A stretch of 64,000 bases of DNA. It comes from Lolium rigidum. Taxonomy: Eukaryota; Streptophyta; Magnoliopsida; Poales; Poaceae. Under the pieces are notes generated by a model. The model was given only the letters and a program-made list of their open reading frames with translations. It did no database searches and was not told where the DNA came from. Position numbers and translations under genes: made by a program. Shown piece by piece: positions 46,637-58,021 of this stretch (its first letter is position 1; each line of letters begins with the position of its first letter). The stretch lies in contig NC_061510.1 of the NCBI RefSeq assembly GCF_022539505.1, forward strand, positions 39,023,047 to 39,087,046. The letters run 5' to 3'.

Positions 46637-48987
46637 ATGGCGCCAAAAAAAGGGGTGGCGGTCTTAAAAAGAAGCTCAAGGACTTGGTAGGTGTAGGGAC
46701 TTCGAGGCAGGGCCGAGCTACTACCCCCTCCTAGCCCCCTCCCGTCGCTCCCACAGGCGGCCGCGTAGGAAGAATGCGACGCGGGTACTCACTCCTAGTC
46801 CTAGCCCCCTCCCGCAGCCGATGATGATGACGAGGAGGAGGACCAGGAGCACCACTGGGGTGGGGAGGACCAGGAGGAGGAGGTGGGTGGGGAGGACCAG
46901 GAGGAGGAGGGGGTGGGGAGGACCAGGAGGAGGAGGGGGACGAGGACGACCTCTCGGAGGATGAGGGGTTGGGGAACTTAGTGTTCGATCCTGATCCAAG
47001 CCTAGAGTGGTGTGAGCCGGAGGATTACCAAGACGTTCCAGCTTTGGAGAGGCCGAGGCCACGTGATAGGAAGCCATATCGGCGTGGGATAACACAGCTC
47101 CCTCGCCGAAGAGCTGGCGCTACGTGCACGTTGTTCTTGTGCCCTATGGAAGGAGGTACATGTTATTTTTTGGCATTTCGTTATCGCAATTTTGTCATTA
47201 TCAAAATTATTATCACATACATATTGATGTTGTCGTTTCATGGTGCAGCTCGTTCCAGTTTGAAGACCCGACGCAGAGACCGCCACGTGGGTACTCGAAC
47301 ATCCTTGGGGGCCTACTTAGATTTTATTTCCCTGGGATAGTCGATCTCCCTACTGGTGGCTGCGACGTAGCTTGGAGGTGGGCGCACTACAGCCTCGCCC
47401 TCGATCCTCTTGGCCGCGGCACCGCGGCGGATTTGGTTGTTGCCAAATTCTGGGTACGTGACTTTTGACTTCTTACCATTCATACACTCTCCTTGGTTCA
47501 CAATAATTGCACTAATGCCCCTTGTTTTACCTATGTTGCAGAAATTCTTCAAGAGGGCCGAGGGCAAGGAGAATGCGTGCGATGATGTCCTACACCAGCT
47601 TGCAAGGAAGAGGGTGACCGGCATGCACTACGAGGCACGTGTTCAATGCGTCCGCGACCGGCACGCCGACCGCTTCGTCCACATGAGTAAGGAGGACGCT
47701 CGCGACACACTCATGCAGCCGTGGCAGTACATGCATGTATTTGCATTTATGTGTTATTGATTTCTTTATCGCCATGTAGTTTATTTTACCATAATGGGTT
47801 TATCTTGTGCATGTAGAACCCTCCTCAGTACGTCGGCAACGACGATAGGTGCTTTCGTGCGATGGTCATGTGGTGGACATGCCCCCGCACCTCAAGAAGC
47901 ACGAGGAGGGCAAGAAGAAGCGGGCAGAGATGCGAGGTGGATCGCATATCCAAGGCAGCATCCCCATCTCTCTTCACCTGCAGAAGGAGGTGAGCAAATT
48001 AATGGTTCCTTCATTCTTTGAATTCATGTTATATATTTGTTAACTCTCCAAGGGTGTGTCACTTCACTCAATTACATGTTCTCTTTTGCAGAAGTCGTGA
48101 CAGGAGCGAAGCCTCAACGTCTTTGCCGTGCTAAAGAAGATGAAGCAAAGGAAGACGCCCGATCCCGAGACGGGGTCCGTGTGGGTTAACCCGCAATCCG
48201 AGACCCAAGTGCACGTCGTATGTCTCCAAGTTCAAGCAGAAGTACGGCGAGGAGGCCAATCCAGAGGCCGAGGACTTTGACCCTGAGGTCGCGGTGCTTG
48301 CGGGAGAAGGCTTGAAGCATGGCCGCCTATGGTTTGGTGACGGGTGCGTCGACCCAGCGAGGGTTCCCTCTCTCCGCCAGATCCGTCGTGGTCGTAAGAG
48401 CGGCCAGCTCGAGGTAGAGCCCCGGCCACGGGCTTCGGATCTAGTCGTCGAGCGGTTACGGGTATGTTCTTCCTCGGGTCTCTACATTTCCTTTACATGC
48501 TTTCCATTGAAATGTTAATGACATCGCGGCAACACAACGTAGGAGGAGATGGCAGCGAAGGAGCAGGCGGCCCAGAGCACGCACGGAACATGGAGCGGAC
48601 GATTCTGGAGTACCGAGCAGCAGCAGACACAGATGATGCAACAGGATGCAACAAGCAAGCAGCAGATGATGCAGCAGCAGCAAGCACAGTATGAGCTGGC
48701 CGATGAGCCATACGGCTCTGTCTACTCCACCGGGGAGTCTTCCTCCTCCACCTTACTCCATGTGGATGCCGCCACCGCCCACTCGGACCCCGGGGACACC
48801 TATCACCGTCAACAACATGAACATCATCCGGAGCATGAACCGCGGTGAGTCCTCTTGTGCCCAACCCGCTACTTGTTCAAGTGTTCAATATGCAAATGCA
48901 AATGTTCATTCCATCAACATGCTTATAGATTATATGTCACAAGGCAATGACGATGAGGCCGGCGGAAGCGGAGGAGGACAAGGTTGA
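46637..48987 (+). pseudogene. TNPA-like second CACTA gene (Transposase_24 / Ptta-En-Spm type)
   Basis: The ATG at 46637 opens a Lys-rich start. A Glu/Asp/Gly repeat region follows (46820-46960), then exons with 'RGYSNILGGLLRFYFPGIVDLP', 'WRWAHYSLA' and 'KKMKQRKTPDPETG'. Next is 'SKFKQKYGEEANPEAEDFDPEVAVL' and 'KHGRLWFGDG', the Transposase_24 signature of the plant Ptta/En/Spm family. The end is Gln/Met-rich. At least four introns would be needed, and frame breaks (for example near 47130 and 47900) suggest decay. The product would bind the subterminal repeats. Confidence 0.8.
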
Positions 48988-49249
48988 TGGCATGGTCTTC
49001 GTGCACTCGTCGTCGTTGTAATGCATTGTTCGCACTTGTTATGGATTGTTCGCACTTGTTATGGATTGTAATAATGGACATTGCACTTGTTATGCATAAA
49101 CTATGTGTGCTCGATGTATTTGTGGTGTTGTTCATGTGTTTGGTGATGCTATGGTGAATATATATGTTGTATATGTTATATATATGTGAAATGCAATTTT
49201 GAAATGCAGGGATTAAAGAAAAACAGAAAAAAAATGAAAAACCAGGGCC

Positions 49250-49741
49250 TTTGCCGTGTGTATGCACACGGCAAAGGACATTTGGTCACTTTGCCGTGTG
49301 CATACACACGGCAAAGGCGCCACGTGGCGCAAGCCTGTGCTCCTGGGAGGTCCTGGAGGGTCTGCTGCAAAGGCCTTTGCCGTGCGGGCTGGCCCTCTGC
49401 CGCACGGCAAAGCTAAGGTCACGGCACAGACACAGCGCACGGCAACGTTGCCACGCACGGCAAAGGAGGAGCCACACGGCAAAGGCCACCGCGCACGGCA
49501 AAGTCCCGGACGCACGGCAACGCTCTGCCGCACGGCAAAGTATCGCACGCACGGCAAAGAATTGGGCGCACGGCAACGGTCTTTGCCGTGCAGATAGGCG
49601 ATGCGCACGGCAACGTTTCCTTTGCCGTCGCACGCTTTGCCGGGCAGTCTTTGCCGTGCGTGCACGCACGGCAAAGCCTTTGCCGTGCGTACAGCGGTCT
49701 TTGCCGTGCAAAGTGCCGCACGGCAATGTCAGTCTTTGCCG
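49250..49741. repeat. 3' subterminal repeats of the CACTA element
   Basis: About thirty copies of 'tttgccgtgc' or its complement run up to the GTAGTG terminus, denser than at the 5' end. Several face-to-face pairs form short palindromes. Confidence 0.9.
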
Positions 49742-49749
49742 TAGTGAAT

Positions 49750-49869
49750 ATTCTGTGAATTTAAGTTTTTGGCGCCAAAATCCCCTTTTTTTGGTTGGAA
49801 CACACAATTTATCCCACGCAACTAGACATTGAGCCCCTGTGCATGAATCTTCAGCAACCCAAAAGAAAG
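49750..49869 (-). pseudogene. Short LINE piece between the CACTA and hAT insertions
   Basis: The minus strand reads 'CVPTKKRGFWRQKLKF', close to the conserved 'vC.PK.eGGlG..dl' motif that follows RT in plant LINEs. It links the RT part (ending at 50616) with the C-terminus (starting at 37854). Confidence 0.75.
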
Positions 49870-49877
49870 CCCTTCGT

Positions 49878-50607
49878 CACTGGCGGAGGACCCGGTAGGG
49901 CGAGGTCGGGCGCTCGCCCTACCTTGATTCCCGGCGTATGCGTTTAGGCATATGTTAATTCGTGGATCTCGTTTGGAAGAAGAAAAGGGAAGGTGAAAGA
50001 GAGTTGATCTGTCTTGCCTTGGCCTGTTGGGCCTGGTCTGAGTTGATTAGAATTCAGCAGCTCGTGCCGGCGTGCGGGTCGAGACGTTTAGTCGTGCAGA
50101 AGCGCTCGCCCCGACGAGACCATGGCGCCGCCAGGCTCGACTGATCAAGGGGAAGACGGCGGGCGGCTTGCCGGTTAGTCAGGCAGGCGGACGGTGGCGG
50201 CTTGCAGGAGGCTGGTGTCTGGCCGGAGCGCCGGCGTGGCACTTCTCTAGTAGGCAGTAGCGCGGCCTGCTTTTGTTTGGCATTTATCCATAGCTGGTGC
50301 TTCTGATTGCTAACTAAAACAAGATCTACTCAAGGTAATTGAGCCCATAATTTTCAAGGAATGCCTAATCGCCAAAACAGGTGTCTCTGTATATTGACTA
50401 CCAATACTTCCAGTCTCCCTTAGCTCATAAGCACCAATTTAATGTTACTGACAAATGTTATTTACTATAATCTGTTGCTTGGTTTTGCATTTGCCCATAT
50501 TAAAATTAGAAGTCTTATTCCCCGCAAAAAAGTAAAATTTATTAAAGTATAGGAGTATTTGTTTTATATTTCGCCCGACCTAAAATTTTGTTCGTCCTCC
50601 GCCACTG
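49878..50607. mobile_element. Non-autonomous hAT element, 730 bp
   Basis: It starts CACTGGCGGAGGAC and ends CCTCCGCCACTG, one change from a perfect CAGTGGCGG inverted repeat. It is flanked by a perfect 8-bp duplication cccttcgt (49870-49877 and 50608-50615), the hAT length. Subterminal 'ggtcgggcg' occurs at both ends in inverted orientation. No transposase ORF. Confidence 0.88.
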
Positions 50608-50615
50608 CCCTTCGT

Positions 50616-52005
50616 CGAGCATCGATTGCTTTTATTACGGAGATTGGAAGGAGGAAGGATGACATAAAATATGTAGGTAGTGCATCCAGGACGGCGGAGA
50701 GAAGCGTTAGCCTTCCCCCTTTGTTGAGTAGCGAGGAACACCAACTTGCTAAGTATCGGTCACAAGTGTCTATTATAGGTTGGAACGCTGAAGCAGGTAG
50801 TTTGGTAGCAGACAGGGGTAGTCCTAGGTATGTTTGTGGGAAGGAAGAGATGGAGGTGCCCAGAGTATTGGCAAGAGAGGTCGCTAGGTCATTGTCAATA
50901 TTGATGGGTACGAGTGTAGTTTTGTGAAAGTTAATGGTCATGCCCGTTGCGGAGGCGAAGGTGTCAACTATAGATTTGAGGTTTTCTGCGGCGTTTGGGG
51001 TAGCTTTGATGATGATTAGCGTGTCGTCGGCATATTGGAGTACATGGCATGTAATATCATCTGAGAGGGGGTGTGCTAGGAGGCCGTTGCGGAATGCAGT
51101 GAGAATTAGTTGTTGTAGGAGGTCCGCTACATTGATGAAACGGTATGGGGAGAGTGGGTCGCTTTGTCTTAGACCTTGTTTGCAGTTGATCCAGGGCCCT
51201 AGTACCCCGTTTAGAAGTACAGATGTTTTTCCAGTGGTTAGGAGGGTTTGGATCCAACCGCAGAATTTAGGTGGGAAAACTCTGTGTTTTAGGATTTTTA
51301 GTAGGGAGTTCCAATTAATTGAGTCGAGGGCATTTCGGAAATCTAGCTTGATGACAAGTGTAGGCGCGTTTCTTTTGTGGCAACAGTTGAGGTTGTTAGC
51401 CGCGAAGACGAAGTTCTCGGCGATACACCTGCCTCTTATGAAGCCTGTTTGGTTGAGGTCCACAATGAGTGAGATGAGTTTTTGTAGCCTGTTTGTCAGG
51501 GTTTTTTGCGATTGCTTTGATTGGGCAGTTTTGTAGGGATATGGGCCTGTAAGCATCTGGTGTTCTGGCATCGTCACTTTTGGGAATGAGAACCATCTAA
51601 GCGCGGTTAAGGCCATCTAGATCGACGTGACCAGCATGGAGTTGGTCGAAGAGTCGGAGGAGTTTTTGTTTGGTTGTGTTCCGGAATTTTCCATAGAAGC
51701 CTGGGCCAAAACCGTCAGGTCCAGAGCTGGCTGAGGCATTCATGCCAAAGAAGCCATAAGTGATTTCGTTTGGCGAAAAGGGGTCGCGGTGGATGGGTTG
51801 GTATATATCGTCCAAGGAGAAGTTCCAGGATGTAGTGTCAGATCGTCCGAGGAGGGTAGAGAAGAAAGAAGTTAGGATCTCTGTTTTCTGGTCGTGGTTG
51901 GAGTATTCCACTCCGTTTTGTTCTAAGGTGGATATCTTGTTGGTTCTGAGACGGTTTGATGTACATGCGTGAAATTTTTTGGTATTTTCGTCCCCATCTA
52001 TTGCA
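50616..52005 (-). pseudogene. Reverse transcriptase of the second LINE
   Basis: From right to left on the minus strand it carries 'DGDENTK', 'ASSGPDGFGPGFY', 'NQTGFIRGR', 'IKLDFRNALDSI', 'GLRQSDPLSPY' and the catalytic 'YADD', then 'GLPLSATKL' and the region before the hAT insertion. 52005-51600 and 51616-50616 are in different frames. RT catalytic residues remain, but the reading frame is broken and the C-terminus is displaced by insertions. Confidence 0.9.
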
Positions 52006-52007
52006 TA

Positions 52008-52287
52008 CTCTCTCTGTCCTTAAATAAGTGGATATCTAGCCCTAAACTTTGTCCACAAAAGAGTGTACTTCTATCTTTTCGATGCATTTTAATTCCTTCT
52101 CTTTCATCGCACTGAAATCAAACCCAATAATATTAAGCACATATTTTTCTTGTTTTCTATATGCACTTAGCTTATTGGAGGTGAAAGAATTAAGAAGGAG
52201 ACATGCATGTTCTCAATATATTTTTTACTCCACTTCATAAATTGTTTTGGAAAACCCGCATGTACACTTATTTGTGGACGGAGGGAG
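52008..52287. mobile_element. Stowaway MITE inside the second LINE
   Basis: A 280-bp element with termini ctctctctgtcc and ggacggagggag, and TA at 52006-52007 and 52288-52289. The first inner bases 'aaataagtggatat' and the last 'cacttatttgtgg' are partly inverted. It separates endonuclease- from RT-encoding sequence. Confidence 0.85.
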
Positions 52288-52289
52288 TA

Positions 52290-53140
52290 GGGAGTACTTA
52301 ATTTTTGCTCTCGTCTTCCAGTGGCCAACACGTGAACGAATTGCACGGCGTAGTGTTTTAATGATGACGTGTCTTGGGGTGAATTCGATTCGGGACAGGC
52401 GCATGTGTTCCTCGATTAGGTCTAGGAGTGAGATCACTAGCTTACAGTTGTTCTCCACAAGGTGAGTAGGTAAAATCATTCGCCGCAATTTGCGAAGCGC
52501 GAATCTCATTCGTTTTAAATTTGCGACGATATCCCGACCTGCGTCGGAATTTGTAGCCGTGGCGGCCCATGAGCCCGCTATCGTTTGGCGGCAGGACATG
52601 GCCCAGTAATTTTCAAATCTAAAAAAGGCGGGACGAGGGACGGTGGTTGAGATGGAGGCGATGATGGGTACGTGATCGGAGACGAATCGTGTCATGGACG
52701 AAATGGAGTTTGGAAAAGTTTGGGCCCAATCTAGGTTTATGAAGGCTCTGTCTATTTTTTGTAACGTTGGTGATTGTCCGTTGTTGGACCATGTGAAAGC
52801 TCTATCCATAAGGGGGAGTTCGATGACTGAGAGCTGGTTTATGGTCTCGTTGAATAGATCGGCCTCGTGTTGTCAGAAGCTATTTTGTTTTTATCTGAGG
52901 GTGAACGCATTAGGTTGAAATCACCAAGGATTATCCACAGTGTATGAGGAGGAGGTTGGATAGATTGTAGTTCTTGTAGGAAGGACAGCTTGAGTGCATG
53001 ATCTATGGGGGCGTAGACGTTTGTGACCCAAATTTCATTATGGGAGACAAAGGATTTTAGGCAGATGGTTAGTGTATAAGCGTGTTGAAACGAGGAGTTG
53101 AGGGAGGAGAGACGCGAGGAGAAGGTTGAGATTATGGCGG
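52290..53140 (-). pseudogene. Endonuclease part of the second LINE (5' truncated)
   Basis: 53140-52839 reads 'VTNVYAPIDHALK', 'FLQEL' and 'ILGDFNLMRSPSDKN'. 52809-52290 reads 'FTWSN', 'KIDRAF' and 'SDHVPI', followed by the linker 'HWKTRAKI'. These are AP-endonuclease-like motifs of plant LINEs. The first third of the domain is missing. A frameshift near 52830 separates the two parts. Confidence 0.88.
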
Positions 53141-53150
53141 TGCCTGGCTG

Positions 53151-54131
53151 GGAAGGCGTCCGAGGTAGGGGCACGCCCTAGAAACAGTCAGCCACGGCAG
53201 TTCCGAGCCTATCACCGTCTCCCATCTAGCTCCGCTCGAAATCCATGGTGGGCGGGCAAGAGCAGTTGTGGTGGAAAGGGGAGAAGCAACGCGACCTCCA
53301 CGAGAGGGGGAAGGGAGATGTGGACGGTAGGGGTGCTTCTCGATGGCGCGACATGGCGGAGCGGCATAGATCTAGGGAAGGAAGGTGGCGGCGACGGAGA
53401 CGGAGCGAGGGTTCCGAGTGCGGTCGAGCTGGAAATTCAGCCGCATATAGGGTATCTGCTAGAGATTTCATATTCTTTGCCTCTTTCCACGCATTTGTCA
53501 CAAATCTCACAATCCTTGCCTTGAACCTGCGGACTTGGGAATTCTCGAATTCATGCATCAGCTGCCTCGTATTGCCCTTACAAAGCTGGCATGTGAACTA
53601 AATGCTTAGAGAAAAGAGACTCCCCAATGCCCCATTGCTCCCAAAGCACTTTAGGTTTACCCAATCGAGAGTTGTGAGACTTTTTTCATAACCAAACAAA
53701 CAAAAACAAATCAATTTTCACTAATATTATATTATTCCTCTGGTACGACAGGAATGGGGGATGGGAACGAGGGACGAGGGACGGAGGCTGGCAAAAATAG
53801 GGAATAGTGGGGGTATACATCTCTCGTACGGTTATTTGAGGGGACGTGATCCAAGCGAGAGTAGTCTAAATACTTATCCCGGAACAGTGGGTTATACCCT
53901 AAGCCAGCCCACTCTCTTTCTTCATTTATTGTTATGTCATGTCACCAAAACGTATTGAAGTATGTGATGTTACTACCTATGTTACTCCCATTATGAGTAA
54001 TCTAAATAATTATTGCTGATTTAAATAAAATATAGGCAAACCCACTTAGAATAATTGATCTAGCCACAAGTACTTAGGGCTAAACACTCGTTTGAGCGGG
54101 CTAAACATGTTGAGGAAAGCATGAAACCTTT
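53151..54131. other. Flank of the second LINE with one exon-like island
   Basis: 53597-53229 on the minus strand is open for over 110 codons and is best supported between 53597 and 53445. It begins after a TAG that could be a splice acceptor, has 'CQLCKGNTRQL' with a C-x-x-C pair, then a basic helical stretch ('RFKARIVRFVTNAWKEAKN'). The later part is compositionally biased. I do not recognise the family. 53600-54131 holds no gene. Confidence 0.35.
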
Positions 54132-55253
54132 CACTAGTACAGAATAGCCTATCAGTCCCATTTGGATATGGATTACCAGTTGTGGGCTTTCACCCACGAC
54201 TGATACCTCGCCAGTGTTAAGGTCCTATTAGTCGTGTGCCTGCCCGGCACGCGACTAGCAGGCCAGGTTCTAGTCGCGTGCGTGCCCGTCACGTTGCCAA
54301 TAAATTATTAGTTGCGTGTGCTGGTTCAGTCTGCTGCCAGTGTGTTTTTTTTTTGGCTATTTTCAAAAACGGGACCATTGCCCAGCTGTCCACGTGATTT
54401 TACACAAAACACCCTAAAAACAAAAAAAAATCAGGTCCATGGCGCCTCTTTATGGCGTTGATGAGAGGAGAGGACAAGAGCAGGGTGTCGGCGATGGCAG
54501 AGCAGGGCGTCAAAGCAGGTAGTCGGTGGTGGTGGAGCATGGCGTCGTAGCAGGTAGTCGGCGGTGGCGGAGCAGGGCGTCAGAGGTGGTCGTCGTCGTG
54601 AAAGGAGGTTTACTTATCGCCAAGGGTGGTGATCACCTTTCCGGAGAAGGTGGAGAAGTGGAAAAAGAGGATGGAAAGAAGATGGTGAAGGGAAAGAGAA
54701 GAAGGAGAGAAGGTGAAGAAGTGAAAGAGGTGGAGGGGAGAAGGTGAAGAAGTGGAAGAGTAGGAGGGAGAAGGTGAAGAAGGGTAGAAGAGGAGGAGAG
54801 GAAAGTGGTAAAGTGAATTTTTTTTTGAAAATTTTCAGATCTAAAATATTTTTGCATCAAAATCTAAAACTTGAAATAAAACTCTAATTTTATTTTTGAT
54901 TTTGCAAATTCAAAAAAAATCGGTAAACGTCCACGTAGATACATTTTCGTATAAAATACTTCTTCACAGAGATCGTATGTAAAATCTAAAGTCATTTTAC
55001 CGAAATATTACACCAGTTTTTCAAAATAGCTCGAAATTCATGTTTGTTAATTGTAGTAACAATTAGAACACATAACACATGGCCTTATGAAAGGATTTTT
55101 ATTTTAAAATTTCTATCAATTTTTTTATGTTTTTAAAAACTGAAAAGGCGATATCAGGGCAAATTTCTTCTATTAGTAGCAGTGAGGTAAATTGAGGTAC
55201 GCTACTTACTTGTCGGTGTGCGTTTGTAAGGCGCGCTGCTAGTATGAGCATAA
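54132..55253 (+). mobile_element. Left end of a second CACTA element (borders uncertain)
   Basis: CACTAGTACAGAATAGCC at 54132 fits a CACTA terminus. Subterminal 'cacgcgactag' and 'agtcgcgtgc' motifs occur at 54230-54310 and again after the Harbinger insertion (58022-58110). The right end may be the TAGTG at 58194-58198, but the flanking triplets (TTT and CGC) do not match. The stretch 54480-54800 is purine-rich GA/GGA low-complexity sequence. Confidence 0.4.
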
Positions 55254-55593
55254 GAGCATCTCCAGCCGTCTCTCTGATGAGCCCTCATGACGCATTTTTT
55301 TATCCGGATGGACGAAAACGGCCCAGCCGCGTCCCCAGCTCCTCAATTTCGTCCGGATTAGGCCTTTCATCCGTTCGGAGAGCCCAGGCTATCCCGACCC
55401 CAGGGGAGCGCTCGGGGACTCCGGACGAGAGAAAAGCGCGGGAACCGTCAGGTGGCCCCGACCTGTCGGCGACAAAGGCCTGGTTTCTACGGCAATACTC
55501 TCGTCTTCCCGATATACGGCACGCGTGCGTTTTCGGTGAAATTTGTAATTCTACGGCAATACCCTCGTCGAACGAAAGCTTTGAACAAACTAA

Positions 55594-57193
55594 CACTAGT
55601 AGGAAAAGATTTATAGATGAGATCTTATTTCTATGGCGCACCAGCTACATATGCGCCACAAAAATTATTTCTGTGGCGTACCGGACATGGTGCGTATTTT
55701 TGTGGCGCACCACAAGCCCATGCGCCACAGAAATAAGGTGGGGCCCACACCCAATCATTGGTTTCACTATTTCTGTGGCGCACAGTACCACGTGCGCCAC
55801 AGAATTAAGGCATTCTGTGGCGCACGTTGTCCTGTGCGCCATAGAATAGGACATTTTTGTGGCGCACATGTGTGTCCATGCGCCACAGAAGTTTTTTTGC
55901 CTCTCCACGCAAATCCCCCCCCCCCCCCCCGCCCCGACCCGATCGTCTTTTTACCTCTGTAAAAAATAAAAGAAATGGATAGAAATTTCAAAAAATAAAA
56001 TCCTTCAAGATGTCCATGTATTGTGTCATCTTTTACCACTAAAAATTAACAAACATGAATTTCAAATTTTTTTGCAAAATTGTGTGGAAAAATCATCAAA
56101 CTGGATTTCTGGTTGCATACGAACTCGAAAAAAAAAACACAGAGTATATCAAAATGATCGGGAGAAAATTCTACATCCGAATTCACCGGGGCTTGCCCGG
56201 TTGGACAATTTTTAGACTCCCCAAATTAGAAAAGAGTAAAAAGTTACGGTAAAATAAAGATTTTTTGCTGCAAAATGGAAAATTAAAAAAAAAAATCTGT
56301 GGCGCACCAAGTGCCCATGCGCCACAGAATTAACGTCCAAAATTTGAATTTTCTGCCGCCTTCCTCCACTTCTCCTCACTTCTCACTTCTCCTTCACTTC
56401 TCCTGACTTCTCCTCCACTTCTCCTTCTTGGATGCAAACTTCTCCTCCACTTCTCCTCCTCCACCACCATCACTACCACCACCTCCTCCGGCCGGCCTCC
56501 TCCTCCTCCACCACCACCACCTCCTCAGGGGCCGGCCTCCTACTCCGGCGACCTCCTCCGGGGCCGGCCTCCTACTCCGGCGACCTCCTCCGGCGACCAC
56601 CTCCTCCGGCCGGCCTCCTCCTTCTCCTCCTCCTCCTCCTCCTACTCCGGCGACCTACTCCGACGACCACCACCTTCTCCTCCTCCTCCGGCGACCACCT
56701 CCTCCTCCTCCACCACCACCTCCTCTTCCTCCACCACCTCCTCCACCACCACCTCCTCTTCCTCCACCACCTCCTCCACCACCTCCTCCACCACCACCAC
56801 CTCCACCACCACCTCCACCACCACCTCCACCACCACCACCACCACCACCTCCACAACCACCACCACTACCACCACCAGCACCTCCTCCTACTACTACTAC
56901 TACTCCACAACCACCACCTCCTCCTCCGGTCGGCCTCCTCCTTCACCCACCCACCCAACCACCCACCTCCGGCTACCTTCCAGCGAAATTTCAAAAAAAA
57001 AAATCGGTGGCCCCAGATCTAGATCTAGATCTGGCCGCCATTTTTTTCGAATTTCAAAAAAAAAATCTGTGGCGCACCACTGCCGGTGCGCCACAGAAAT
57101 AAGACTTTCTGTGGCGAGAATTCTGTGGCGCACCGCCCATGCACCACAGAATAGATTTTTGATGCGCCACTAATTAGCCTTTTCCTACTAGTG
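55594..57193. mobile_element. Non-autonomous CACTA nested in the Harbinger-like element
   Basis: CACTAGTAGGAAAAG and CTTTTCCTACTAGTG form perfect inverted termini, with TAA duplicated at 55591-55593 and 57194-57196. Subterminal motifs 'tctgtggcgcacc' and 'tgcgccacagaa' repeat at both ends. The interior (56380-56990) is a long run of cct/cca triplets giving Pro-, Ser- or His-rich open frames, a low-complexity stretch rather than a gene. Confidence 0.9.
56380..56990 (+). repeat. Pyrimidine-rich cct/cca triplet repeat
   Basis: About 600 bp of imperfect 'cctcctcca' and 'ccaccacct' triplets inside the nested CACTA. All three forward frames stay open for long distances because the repeat lacks stop triplets, which explains the proline-rich ORFs here. 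Confidence 0.9.
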
Positions 57194-57277
57194 TAAGTGG
57201 TGCAACATAGACAAATTGCATATAAACCTTTGAATAAACATAAAAATTACATATAAAAACTTTAAAACAAACTTAAA

Positions 57278-57640
57278 CTACTTCTTCTTCCTAGATGGCC
57301 CCGACTCATCGTCCTGGCGGCGACGCTTCCCGCTCGACACCTCCTCCGAAGAGCCGGTGTCCTTCTCGTCGTCAGAGGAAGTTGAGTCCTCATCATCGCT
57401 CGCCGGGGCCGCCGCGTCCTTAGCCTCTTCCTCCTCCTCAGCCTCCTCCTCCTCCCTAGCCTCTTCCTCGGCTTGCGCCTCTTCCTCTTCGTCCTCCTCA
57501 TCGTCGTCATCCCATTCCTCCTCGTTGGACGGCGGCGGCGAATCATCGCTGCTGGACGATGCAGCTCGGTCCCACCAATGGTGCCATCCAGGCGGTTCCC
57601 CCTCGCTGTCGGTGCCCGATGGCCAAGAGAGATCGCTCAT
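57278..57640 (-). CDS. Element-borne acidic protein, 120 residues, function unknown
   Basis: The ATG at 57640 and stop at 57278-57280 bound 120 codons. The protein begins 'MSDLSWPSGTDSEGEPPG', is dominated by Asp, Glu and Ser in the middle, and ends with a basic 'KRRRQDDE...RKKK' tail that could be a nuclear signal. A TATA-like 'tatac' lies about 55 bp upstream on the minus strand, near 57692-57698. It lies in a Harbinger-like TIR element. Low complexity makes family assignment unsafe. Confidence 0.4.
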   Translation of the reverse strand: MSDLSWPSGTDSEGEPPGWHHWWDRAASSSSDDSPPPSNEEEWDDDDEEDEEEEAQAEEEAREEEEAEEEEEAKDAAAPASDDEDSTSSDDEKDTGSSEEVSSGKRRRQDDESGPSRKKK

Positions 57641-58021
57641 GGTTACAGAGGATGGTCAGGAGAGAAGAGATGAATGGCGTCAGCCGTCGGAAACCGTATA
57701 TGTATGCCTACCGACAAAGAGAGCGGCGGTTGCTCTTCCGCGAAGTTCGTGCGGGGGCGGTTCTCGCGTCGAGGCCAGTTCGCCCGTTCCCGGCGAGGCG
57801 TTTGGGTTCCCCAGACCACTTCGTGGACCATTACGGCGGTTCAATGCGTCGAGGCCACTCTCCGACGGTTCCCCTTCCGGCGACTGCACCGTCGCTATGC
57901 ACGCGGTGGGTGAGCGTCAGGAGGCGACCATGGGCTCGCCGCTGCCAAAAAATACATCCATCCGACGCTAAATAGCGTCGGATTTCGGCCTGGGGAGCCC
58001 CAACGACTGGAGATGCTCTAA

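Larger units (their letters stand above)
37855..49746 (+). mobile_element. CACTA (En/Spm-type) transposon, 11.9 kb
   Basis: The ends CACTACGG and its complement are flanked by a 3-bp duplication AAT (37852-37854 and 49747-49749). Subterminal regions are packed with copies of 'gcacggcaaag' in both orientations, the likely transposase-binding sites. Inside are a satellite array (38383-40860), a captured gene fragment (41438-41656), a hairpin (42316-42522), a TNP2-like transposase relic (42653-46388) and a TNPA-like second ORF (46637-48987). Frameshifts in TNP2 make it non-autonomous now. It interrupts a LINE. Confidence 0.95.
37286..53150 (-). mobile_element. Second LINE, split by a CACTA, a hAT and a MITE
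   Basis: On the minus strand the element runs from endonuclease (53140-52290) to RT (52005-50616), a short post-RT piece (49869-49750), and the C-terminal part (37854-37294) ending in poly-A (poly-T at 37286-37293). Removing the three DNA transposons leaves about 2.9 kb in a sensible LINE order. The 5' end is truncated inside the endonuclease. No target duplication was found. It belongs to a different LINE lineage from the one at 28404, judging by its RT. Confidence 0.85.
55254..58018. mobile_element. Harbinger-like TIR element with an acidic ORF
   Basis: Termini GAGCATCTCCAGCCGT and its near complement CGACTGGAGATGCTC are flanked by TAA (55251-55253 and 58019-58021), the 3-bp duplication type of PIF/Harbinger elements. 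The ends have GC-rich 'gtccgga' sequence. It carries the acidic ORF at 57278-57640 and is interrupted by a CACTA at 55594-57193. Without that, it is about 1.2 kb. No transposase was seen. Confidence 0.8.

Noticed and set aside
49251..49832. Several 100-190-codon frames at the right end of the CACTA
   Set aside because: They are translations of the repeated 'tttgccgtgc' motif in different frames.
52961..52970. 'tagattgtag' as a target duplication partner for the second LINE (compare 'tctagattgtc' at 37277-37287)
   Set aside because: It lies inside LINE endonuclease coding sequence, so the match is by chance.
56428..57102. A proline-rich (extensin-like) protein gene
   Set aside because: All forward frames are open because of cct/cca triplets; it has no signal peptide or extensin SPPPP/Tyr pattern and lies inside a non-autonomous CACTA.
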